DNA of 64,000 bases from HKST-UBA85 sp035654775 (GTDB lineage: Bacteria; Bacteroidota; Bacteroidia; Flavobacteriales; Flavobacteriaceae), in the NCBI GenBank assembly GCA_035654775.1, contig DASRWB010000032.1, forward strand, positions 58,255-122,254, given 5' to 3'. Every line of letters starts with the position of its first letter. Positions within the stretch are counted from its first letter, which is position 1. The position numbers and the translations under genes are program-made. Below the pieces are notes generated by a model. It searched no databases and was not told where the DNA came from. It saw nothing but the letters and a program-made list of their open reading frames with translations. Below are positions 44,792 through 51,611 of this stretch, in pieces.

Positions 44792-44833
44792 TAAAGCCTT
44801 TTAAAAGTGATTTTAAAAGGCTTTATTTTTTTC
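44792..44833 (+). terminator. Terminator of the HtrA/DegQ gene
   Basis: Fifteen-base perfect stem (44792-44806 with 44811-44825, TAAAGCCTTTTAAAA against its complement) and a GTGA loop, followed by a T run. It lies between the protease stop and gap. Confidence 0.92.
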
Positions 44834-44907
44834 AAAAAAATTCACGAAAACGTTTGAAATGTAATACTTTTGCAAAAAATTTAAAAACCTTAATTAAATC
44901 CATCACC

Positions 44908-46356
44908 ATGATTCTTAACGAAACTTACGAAAAAGAATTAGCCTTCCAAGCAGACAGAAGACGAGCCAGCGTAGAATTTATAAAAACCGTGAGTGACCTT
45001 TGGTACGATAAATCTATTGAACTGGTATTGTTCAGAAACCGATTAATCGATTGCACGGTAAGTGAAATTTTAAACTTGCACGAATATGCCGGTGCTTTTG
45101 TTCAAAAACCCATTTCAATTTTTGACTCGGTAGAAATTGCTCAGGCTATAAAAACCCTGGATATTCCTCCGGCAAAACTGGATATTGGAAAACTCACTTA
45201 CGAATACCACCTTGAAGACAACAAATACAACAACGCCACAGCTTTTGTTGCTGATAAACTTAAAGACGCTGCAACTTATGAATCCATAAAACCCAAAGAT
45301 GTTGTTCTGTACGGTTTTGGTAGAATAGGACGCTTGGTAGCTAGAGAATTAATGGCAAAAACAGGAAAAGGATCACAATTAAGGTTAAGAGCTATTGTTA
45401 CAAGAGGCAATTTAGACAAAACTACACTTGAAAAAAGAGCATCTTTATTACGGAATGATTCTGTTCATGGTGATTTCCATGGAACCGTAACAGCCGATTT
45501 AGAAAACAATGCGCTTATTATAAATGGCACCACAGTAAATATCATTTCAGCTAATAATCCTGAGGAAATAGACTACACAAAATACGGTATTAATAATGCT
45601 TTGGTGATAGACAACACCGGAGCCTTTAGAGATAAAGACGCTTTAAGTCGTCATTTGGTTTCCAAAGGAGTAGACAAAGTATTACTTACTGCACCCGGAA
45701 AAGGCGTTCCCAACATAGTTCACGGAGTAAACCACCTGGAAAACAACCCCGATAAAATCTCTATTTTCTCTGCAGCATCCTGCACTACCAATGCCATTAC
45801 TCCTATTTTGAAAGCCGTAGAAGATACTTATGGTGTGAAAACAGGACATCTGGAAACTATTCACGCCTACACAAACGATCAAAATTTAGTGGATAATTTT
45901 CATAAAAAATACCGTCGCGGTCGTGCAGCAGCACTGAATATGGTAATTACCGAAACCGGTGCCGGAGCAGCCGTTTCAAAAGCTTTACCACAGCTTGAAG
46001 GCAAATTAACCTCTAACGCCATAAGAGTTCCTGTGCCCAACGGTTCTTTAGCAATATTAAATTTGGAACTTGAAAAAGAAACCACCGTTGAAGCCATTAA
46101 TGCGACCATGAAAAAATACGCTTTAGAAGGAGATTTGGTAGAACAAATAAAATATGAACTTAACGACGAACTGGTATCCAGCGATATCATAGGAAGCTCG
46201 GCACCGGCAATTTATGACAGTAAAGCAACTATAGTAAGACCCAACGGTAAAAATGTAGTCCTTTACATTTGGTATGATAACGAATATGGCTATAGCCATC
46301 AGGTAGTACGCCTAGCAAAATATATAGCTAAAGTAAGACGTTATACGTATTATTAA
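44908..46356 (+). CDS. gap: Glyceraldehyde-3-phosphate dehydrogenase, long form
   Basis: 482 residues. An N-terminal extension of about 130 residues (rich in charged helices, EKELAFQADRRRASVEFI) precedes the standard NAD-binding fold YGFGRIGRLV (about 135-144). The catalytic domain has Cys 292 in SAASCTTNAITPIL, HAYTNDQNLVDN, and the closing WYDNEYGYSHQVVRL. This long GAPDH is known from Bacteroidetes and some proteobacteria and may be the NADP or gluconeogenic form; its direction is not readable. The ATG at 44908 follows the terminator and matches the family start. Confidence 0.93.
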   Translation: MILNETYEKELAFQADRRRASVEFIKTVSDLWYDKSIELVLFRNRLIDCTVSEILNLHEYAGAFVQKPISIFDSVEIAQAIKTLDIPPAKLDIGKLTYEYHLEDNKYNNATAFVADKLKDAATYESIKPKDVVLYGFGRIGRLVARELMAKTGKGSQLRLRAIVTRGNLDKTTLEKRASLLRNDSVHGDFHGTVTADLENNALIINGTTVNIISANNPEEIDYTKYGINNALVIDNTGAFRDKDALSRHLVSKGVDKVLLTAPGKGVPNIVHGVNHLENNPDKISIFSAASCTTNAITPILKAVEDTYGVKTGHLETIHAYTNDQNLVDNFHKKYRRGRAAALNMVITETGAGAAVSKALPQLEGKLTSNAIRVPVPNGSLAILNLELEKETTVEAINATMKKYALEGDLVEQIKYELNDELVSSDIIGSSAPAIYDSKATIVRPNGKNVVLYIWYDNEYGYSHQVVRLAKYIAKVRRYTYY

Positions 46357-46366
46357 AACAAAAAAA

Positions 46367-46401
46367 CAAGGTAAAGTATCATACTTTACCTTGTTTTTTT
46401 T
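46367..46401. terminator. Bidirectional terminator between gap and a small leftward gene
   Basis: Near-perfect 13-base inverted repeat CAAGGTAAAGTAT / ATACTTTACCTTG (46367-46379 and 46381-46393) with T runs on the + strand after it and on the - strand before it. It could end gap rightward and the 46402-46503 ORF leftward. Confidence 0.92.
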
Positions 46402-46503
46402 TTACTTTTTGGATATTTCAACTTTTCGCTTTGCAATATAAAAACCAATTCCAACAAAAATTAAAACATACTTAATTAAAGTTAAGCCTGCTTTATAAGT
46501 CAT
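46402..46503 (-). CDS. Candidate 33-residue single-helix membrane protein
   Basis: ATG at 46503 to TAA at 46402. The product is a short basic-flanked hydrophobic helix: residues 8-24 hold LTLIKYVLIFVGIGFYI, followed by AKRKVEISKK, which obeys the positive-inside rule with an exterior N-terminus. A TATTTTTG box lies upstream at 46598-46591 on this strand. The stop codon abuts the shared terminator with gap. In-frame codons run farther upstream without an ATG. Not confirmed by homology; the gap from 46357 to 46719 otherwise holds only terminators. Confidence 0.42.
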   Translation of the reverse strand: MTYKAGLTLIKYVLIFVGIGFYIAKRKVEISKK

Positions 46504-46590
46504 ATTGTAGCCTTCCCTAAAAACTGAACAGTTAATAATCCAAATTTTAATATTATTTTTCGTTTAATTGCATAAATAGTAAAAATAATC

Positions 46591-46598
46591 CAAAAATA
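46591..46598 (-). promoter_or_regulatory. -7 box upstream of the 33-residue ORF
   Basis: Minus strand TATTTTTG, exact TAnnTTTG match, about 88 bases before the ATG at 46503. No -33 element is seen. Confidence 0.35.
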
Positions 46599-46621
46599 AT
46601 TTTCAACCGTATATAAAAAAG

Positions 46622-46645
46622 GCCTCACAAAGTGAGGCTAATTTT
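46622..46645. terminator. Second hairpin terminator upstream of the 46720 gene
   Basis: Perfect seven-base stem GCCTCAC / GTGAGGC (46622-46628, 46632-46638) with AAA loop, and T runs on both strands. No gene ends next to it, so it either backs up the gap terminator or ends an unseen small transcript. It isolates the downstream trmD group. Confidence 0.75.
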
Positions 46646-46719
46646 TTAAATTTGTTTAATCTTTTAAAGATTTTAGTATCTTGTTAAAAATTTCTCTTTT
46701 ACACCAAAAATCAACCCTA

Positions 46720-47328
46720 ATGAAATTTACTAAAACCACCTTATTTTATGTTTTATTGTTAGCCGTTTCTTATATTTCTTTGGCTCAAGAAAACCCGGAA
46801 GACAAATTATCACTTAACGAAGGAACCTTGGACAACCAATTTGAATATGTCATTCAAAAATCCAACAATTATCAAGAATATAAGGTAATCAAAAAAACAT
46901 GGCTGTATGCGCTTAAGGCACACACTATGGATTCGCTAAAAGCTATCCAAGAAACATTGAAAAGCACGCAAGCTACCGTAAATGCTCAAGCCGAAGAGAT
47001 TACGGCCCTAAAAAGAAACTTAGTAACAACACAAACTACTTTAGACAATACAAACAAGGAAAAAGACAGCATGACTTTATTTGGTATGCAGCTCACAAAG
47101 ACCAGTTACAGTATGCTACTCTGGACCATTATTGCCGGATTACTAGCCTTGTTAATTTTCTTCATTTTTAAATTTAAAAACAGCAATGCCATAACCAAAG
47201 AAGCAAAAAGAGCATTAGCCGAAACCGAAGAAGAATTTGAAGAACACCGAAAAGTGGCTTTGGAAAGAGAACAAAAAGTAAGACGACAACTACAGGACGA
47301 AATAAACAAGCAAAAAAACGATTTATAA
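46720..47328 (+). CDS. Secreted/membrane coiled-coil protein upstream of trmD
   Basis: About 202 residues from the ATG at 46720. A signal peptide (about 1-22, ending SLAQ) is followed by a soluble segment with a coiled coil (about 65-115, QATVNAQAEEITALKRN), a single membrane helix (about 128-150) and a charged C-terminal helix rich in Glu, Lys and Arg. Database entries for this position in flavobacteria are often called tRNA (guanine-N1)-methyltransferase; no methyltransferase motif is present here, so that name would be an error from the neighbouring trmD. Function unknown. Confidence 0.7.
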   Translation: MKFTKTTLFYVLLLAVSYISLAQENPEDKLSLNEGTLDNQFEYVIQKSNNYQEYKVIKKTWLYALKAHTMDSLKAIQETLKSTQATVNAQAEEITALKRNLVTTQTTLDNTNKEKDSMTLFGMQLTKTSYSMLLWTIIAGLLALLIFFIFKFKNSNAITKEAKRALAETEEEFEEHRKVALEREQKVRRQLQDEINKQKNDL

Positions 47329-47352
47329 AAATCGGTTTTGGACTTCCAAACC

Positions 47353-48030
47353 ATGAGAATAGATATTATTACCGTATTGCCTGAATTGCTTAAAAGTCCG
47401 TTTGAAGCCTCTATTCTAAAGCGTGCCATTGAGGCAAACCTAGTTGAAGTTCACTTGCACAACCTAAGAGACTACGCCACAAATCGTTATAAATCTGTAG
47501 ACGACTACCAATTTGGCGGCGGTGCAGGAATGGTAATGATGATTGAGCCTATAGCAAAATGTATAACTCAGTTAAAATCTGAAAGAGTCTATGACGAGAT
47601 AATTTATATGACTCCCGACGGTGAAAGCCTCAATCAAAGCATCGCCAACCAATTATCTCTTAAAAAAAACATGATCATTTTATGCGGACATTACAAAGGA
47701 GTAGACCAACGCGTACGCGACCATTTCATCACCCAAGAAATTTCCATAGGTGATTATGTACTTTCCGGCGGCGAACTTGGTGCAGCCGTACTATGTGATG
47801 CTATAATACGACTTATTCCCGGAGTATTAGGCAATGAAACCTCAGCCCTAACCGATTCGTTTCAAGACAACTTACTGGCACCACCAATCTATACCAGACC
47901 GCGAAACTACAACGGTTGGGAAGTGCCCGAAATACTCTTTAGCGGTAATTTTCCCGAAATTGAAAAGTGGCGACAGGAACAAGCCTACCAAAGAACCCAA
48001 AAAAGAAGACCCGATTTACTTGAAGAATAG
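47353..48030 (+). CDS. trmD: tRNA (guanine-N1)-methyltransferase
   Basis: Methylates G37 next to the anticodon. 225 residues from the ATG at 47353, giving the canonical IDIITVLPELL start. SPOUT trefoil-knot motifs are present: ILCGHYKGVDQRV and SIGDYVLSGGELGA, plus RPRNYNGWEVPEIL near the C-terminus. A TTG at 47338 gives a five-residue extension that is not typical of the family. It is 24 bases after the coiled-coil gene and precedes rplS, the usual order. Confidence 0.95.
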   Translation: MRIDIITVLPELLKSPFEASILKRAIEANLVEVHLHNLRDYATNRYKSVDDYQFGGGAGMVMMIEPIAKCITQLKSERVYDEIIYMTPDGESLNQSIANQLSLKKNMIILCGHYKGVDQRVRDHFITQEISIGDYVLSGGELGAAVLCDAIIRLIPGVLGNETSALTDSFQDNLLAPPIYTRPRNYNGWEVPEILFSGNFPEIEKWRQEQAYQRTQKRRPDLLEE

Positions 48031-48053
48031 GGTTTAAAAATATAAACAATTCA

Positions 48054-48083
48054 TTGTCCATTATCAATTTATAATTATCTTTG
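48054..48083 (+). promoter_or_regulatory. Promoter of rplS
   Basis: TTG (48054-48056), 19 bases, then TATCTTTG (48076-48083). This is the best -33/-7 match in the window to the Bacteroidetes consensus. Transcription would start about 70 bases before the rplS ATG. Confidence 0.75.
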
Positions 48084-48158
48084 CACCCAATTTCTGATTA
48101 ACCTCTGGCGAAAATCGTGAATGTTGGTTTTGAAAAAACATTAAAAAGAATTGTAAAG

Positions 48159-48509
48159 ATGGAATCTTTAGTAAAATTTGTACAAGACGAATTTGTAACC
48201 AAAAAAGAATTTCCGCAGTTTTCTGCAGGAGATACAATCACCGTTTATTATGAAATTAGAGAAGGTGATAAAGTAAGAACCCAGTTTTTTAGAGGTGTTG
48301 TAATTCAAAAAAGAGGCACAGGACTTACAGAAACATTTACTATTAGAAAAATGTCCGGAACCATAGGAGTGGAAAGAATTTTTCCAATAAATATGCCGGC
48401 ACTACAAAAAATTGAAGTTAATAAACGTGGAAAAGTACGTCGCGCTCGTATTTTTTACTTTAGAGGACTTACCGGTAAAAAAGCGCGAATCAAAGAGCAA
48501 ATGCGTTAA
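48159..48509 (+). CDS. rplS: 50S ribosomal protein L19
   Basis: 116 residues from the ATG at 48159, giving the usual start ESLVKFVQDEF. FSAGDTITVYYEIREGDK, RTQFFRGVVIQKRG and the basic C-terminus RRARIFYFRGLTGKKARI are diagnostic of bL19. A GTG at 48117 would add 14 residues not typical of the family. It has its own promoter and a strong terminator, so it is monocistronic apart from any read-through from trmD. Confidence 0.97.
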   Translation: MESLVKFVQDEFVTKKEFPQFSAGDTITVYYEIREGDKVRTQFFRGVVIQKRGTGLTETFTIRKMSGTIGVERIFPINMPALQKIEVNKRGKVRRARIFYFRGLTGKKARIKEQMR

Positions 48510-48530
48510 TAACCTGTTAATAAGCTTGAA

Positions 48531-48558
48531 AAGCCCTGTAAAAACAGGGCTTTTTTTA
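48531..48558 (+). terminator. Terminator of rplS
   Basis: Perfect nine-base GC-containing stem AAGCCCTGT / ACAGGGCTT (48531-48539, 48544-48552), AAAA loop, then seven T. 21 bases after the stop. Confidence 0.93.
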
Positions 48559-48744
48559 TTAACTTTTGTTAATAACTATGGTTCATAACTAGTTGATATC
48601 TAATTGTTTGAAAAATTTGTTTTTTTCATTTATTGTACTACTTTAGCATAACAGTCAAACAACAATTCCTGCGAGTTGGTTTTAAGAAATTAAATTTATG
48701 TATTGGTTGTTTTAAAGTAACGTTCTTTATACATATTTGTTTTT

Positions 48745-49160
48745 CGAGATTTACAGACGCCATGTGTACGCATTGGAGATTTTGTAAGTCGGAAGCATAA
48801 GTAAGTGCTGGATGTACTTGTACAGGTAGTAACTGCTTAAGTGGAAAGTTTCAGAATGCATTGTGCGCGAAAGCAAGCATTGAGCTACGAAGCAATGCTT
48901 TTAGTAAGGGACTTGTCATGAAAATTGAAAAGTACTGAAAAAAGCATCAAGAAAAACAGGTAAACGGAGGTTTGTAGTAACGTGTCAATACATTTTGAAA
49001 GTTACTTGTTAAAAATCTCTTTTGAAATAGATGATGTTTGAACCCTAAAATAACAGGAAACTGTTATGCAAAGTAGCAATACTTAGGTCACACGGAAACT
49101 ATTTCAGAGAAAGCCATGTCAAAGTAGAGTTAATCTATAGTGATATGGCTTTTGTTTTTT
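48745..49160 (+). ncRNA. Candidate structured non-coding RNA between rplS and icd
   Basis: The 834-base gap has no ORF. A TAnnTTTG-like box CATATTTG (48732-48739, one mismatch) precedes it. Complementary stems include 48748-48755 with 48783-48790 (eight pairs, one G-U); 48776-48783 with 49012-49019 (GAGATTTT/AAAATCTC, mutually exclusive with the first at the last base); 48875-48882 with 48893-48900; 49020-49030 with 49099-49109 (11 pairs, two G-U); and 49050-49056 with 49061-49067, closed by a GAAA tetraloop. A terminator hairpin 49110-49117/49145-49152 with a T run ends it. The hallmark motifs of RNase P RNA, tmRNA and SRP RNA are not visible. Boundaries are estimates. Confidence 0.6.
49110..49160 (+). 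terminator. Terminator of the candidate ncRNA
   Basis: Stem AAAGCCAT / ATGGCTTT with an inner second stem, then TTTGTTTTTT. The T run occurs only on the + strand, which fixes the direction of the transcript. Confidence 0.8.
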
Positions 49161-49343
49161 AAGTAGTTAATAATCCCAAAACTTCAACTCTTTTTAAACT
49201 TTTAATTAAATGTAAAAAACCTGCCTAAAACTTCGCTTCTGTTTAGCTCAAAACCTTACAAAACCATATCATTTTTGTATATTCGCATTCCGAAATTCTA
49301 AAAATTCAATTGCAAACATCAACTCATAAAATCCAGAAAACTA

Positions 49344-51563
49344 ATGTCAACAATTATCTATACAAAAACCGATGAAGCTCCTGCTTTGGCTACCTATTCT
49401 TTTTTACCCATTGTTAAAGCCTTTTTAGAGCCTTCTGGAATACATGTACAAACGAAGGATATCTCGCTAGCAGGTCGTATTTTGGCAAATTTTTCTGATT
49501 ACCTCACAGCAGAACAAAAAGTTGAAGATGCCCTGACAGAGTTGGGAGAACTTGCAAAAAAACCGGAAGCCAACATTATTAAACTACCCAATATAAGCGC
49601 TTCAATTCCTCAGTTAAAAGAAGCCATAAAAGAATTACAAACTAAAGGTTACACCATACCAAATTATCCTGATGAACCTCAAACCGAAGTAGAAAAAACA
49701 ATAAAACAACGCTACGATAAAATTAAAGGAAGTGCCGTAAACCCGGTATTGCGAGAAGGAAACAGTGACAGACGTGCACCAAAAGCAGTAAAAAATTACG
49801 CACGAAAAAACCCGCACAGTATGGGTGCTTGGTCGCCTAATTCCAAATCGCATGTAGCCACCATGTCATCAGGAGATTTTGCTCATAACGAAAAGTCAGT
49901 AACCTTACCCAAAGCAACAACGGTTTCTATTCAGCATGTTGACAAAAACGGTAACAAAACGATATTAAAGAACAGTCTAACCCTGCTTGAAGGTGAAGTT
50001 ATTGATGCTACAGTAATGAGCAAAAAAGCTTTACTTACTTTTTTAACCCAACAAATTGCAGATGCCAAAGAAAAAAATGTACTTTTTTCATTGCATATGA
50101 AAGCTACTATGATGAAAGTAAGCGACCCTATTATCTTTGGACATGCCGTAAAAACATACTTTAGAACTGTTTTTGATAAGCATGGAGAAACACTTGATAA
50201 GATAGGTGTAGATGTGAACAATGGACTGGGAAACCTTTTGAGCAGCCTCCAAGAACTGCCGGTAGAAAAACGACAAGAAATTCAAGTAGATCTTTTAAAA
50301 GCCCTTGAAAGCGGTCCGGATCTGGCTATGGTAAACAGTGACAAAGGCATTACCAATTTACATGTACCCAGTGATGTAATTATTGATGCATCCATGCCGG
50401 CAATGATTAGAAATTCAGGGCAAATGTGGAACAAAGAAGGAAAACCACAAGATACCAAAGCTGTAATACCCGACAGCAGTTATGCAGGTATTTATACGGC
50501 CACCATAGATTTTTGTAAGAAACATGGCGCTTTTGACCCTACTACAATGGGAACAGTACCCAATGTTGGACTTATGGCACAAAAGGCGGAAGAATACGGG
50601 TCGCACGATAAGACTTTTGAAATGACAGCAAATGGCAAAATGCAAGTAGTTGATCAACAAGGAAACATTTTACTTGAACATGAAGTAGAAACCGGAGACA
50701 TTTGGCGTATGTGCCAAACTAAAGATGCACCTATACAGGATTGGATTAAACTAGCCGTTGCACGTGCCAAAGCTTCAAATACTCCTGCAGTATTTTGGCT
50801 GGATAAAAACAGAGCACATGATGCCGAACTTATTAAAAAAGTAAACACCTATCTGCCTACCCACAATACCTCTGGTTTAGAAATCCACATTCTGTCTCCG
50901 ATTGAAGCCACACAATTTACCTTAGAAAGAGTTAAGGCCGGACTAGATACTATTTCGGTTACCGGAAATGTGCTCCGCGATTATTTAACCGATCTTTTTC
51001 CTATACTGGAACTGGGAACTTCTGCAAAAATGTTATCCATTGTACCATTAATGAATGGTGGTGGATTATTTGAAACCGGTGCCGGAGGTTCAGCTCCAAA
51101 ACATGTTGAACAATTTATGGAAGAAAACCATTTACGTTGGGATTCGCTGGGAGAGTTTTTAGCCTTGGCCGTTTCGTTAGACCATTATGCAGAAGTAAAC
51201 CACAACGAAAAAGCGCGTATTTTAGGTGAAACTCTTGATGAAGCTACCGAAAAGCTTTTGGAAAACAAAAAAGGACCTTCCAGAAAAGTAGGAGAACTTG
51301 ATAATAGAGGAAGTCACTTTTACTTGGCCTTGTATTGGGCTGAAGCTCTGGCAAAACAAACTAAGGATGAAACCTTAAAAACCTTGTTTTCTCCAATTGC
51401 AAATCAATTGAAACAAAATGAAAATGAAATTATAAATGCACTAAATACCATACAAGGGAAACCCGTATATATCGGTGGATATTACTATCCCGAAGAAAAA
51501 CTGGTTTCTCAGGCTATGCGTCCAAATGAATTATTCAATTCTATTTTGGCACACTTAAAATAA
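49344..51563 (+). CDS. icd: Isocitrate dehydrogenase, NADP-dependent, monomeric type
   Basis: Oxidative decarboxylation of isocitrate to 2-oxoglutarate in the citric acid cycle. The 739-residue protein has the large single-chain IDH-II architecture: NSDKGITNLHVPSDVIIDAS, MWNKEGKPQDTKAVIPDSSY, GGLFETGAGGSAPKHVEQF and LDNRGSHFYLALYWAEALA. Unrelated in size and order to the homodimeric form. It follows the ncRNA segment by about 180 bases and is closed by its own terminator. Confidence 0.96.
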   Translation: MSTIIYTKTDEAPALATYSFLPIVKAFLEPSGIHVQTKDISLAGRILANFSDYLTAEQKVEDALTELGELAKKPEANIIKLPNISASIPQLKEAIKELQTKGYTIPNYPDEPQTEVEKTIKQRYDKIKGSAVNPVLREGNSDRRAPKAVKNYARKNPHSMGAWSPNSKSHVATMSSGDFAHNEKSVTLPKATTVSIQHVDKNGNKTILKNSLTLLEGEVIDATVMSKKALLTFLTQQIADAKEKNVLFSLHMKATMMKVSDPIIFGHAVKTYFRTVFDKHGETLDKIGVDVNNGLGNLLSSLQELPVEKRQEIQVDLLKALESGPDLAMVNSDKGITNLHVPSDVIIDASMPAMIRNSGQMWNKEGKPQDTKAVIPDSSYAGIYTATIDFCKKHGAFDPTTMGTVPNVGLMAQKAEEYGSHDKTFEMTANGKMQVVDQQGNILLEHEVETGDIWRMCQTKDAPIQDWIKLAVARAKASNTPAVFWLDKNRAHDAELIKKVNTYLPTHNTSGLEIHILSPIEATQFTLERVKAGLDTISVTGNVLRDYLTDLFPILELGTSAKMLSIVPLMNGGGLFETGAGGSAPKHVEQFMEENHLRWDSLGEFLALAVSLDHYAEVNHNEKARILGETLDEATEKLLENKKGPSRKVGELDNRGSHFYLALYWAEALAKQTKDETLKTLFSPIANQLKQNENEIINALNTIQGKPVYIGGYYYPEEKLVSQAMRPNELFNSILAHLK

Positions 51564-51575
51564 GTCATTCATTTT

Positions 51576-51599
51576 AAACTCCTGAATCAGGAGTTTTTT
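51576..51599 (+). terminator. Terminator of icd
   Basis: Nine-base stem AAACTCCTG / CAGGAGTTT with a three-base loop followed by T, 12 bases after the icd stop. The TonB receptor start is just beyond it. Confidence 0.88.
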
Positions 51600-51611
51600 C
51601 TTAGGTTGTTT

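Noticed and set aside
47106..47429. 107-codon leftward ORF across the coiled-coil gene and trmD start
   Set aside because: Overlaps two good genes and its reading is the reverse of their charged helices.
48850..48880. Group II intron 5' end (GTGCG-like at 48863)
   Set aside because: No domain V hairpin, no reverse transcriptase and no 3' end AY context were found.
48958..48983. 23S rRNA fragment (GGTAAACGGAGG resembles the conserved GGTAAACGGCGG)
   Set aside because: The likeness covers about 12 bases and stops; neighbouring conserved rRNA sequence is absent.
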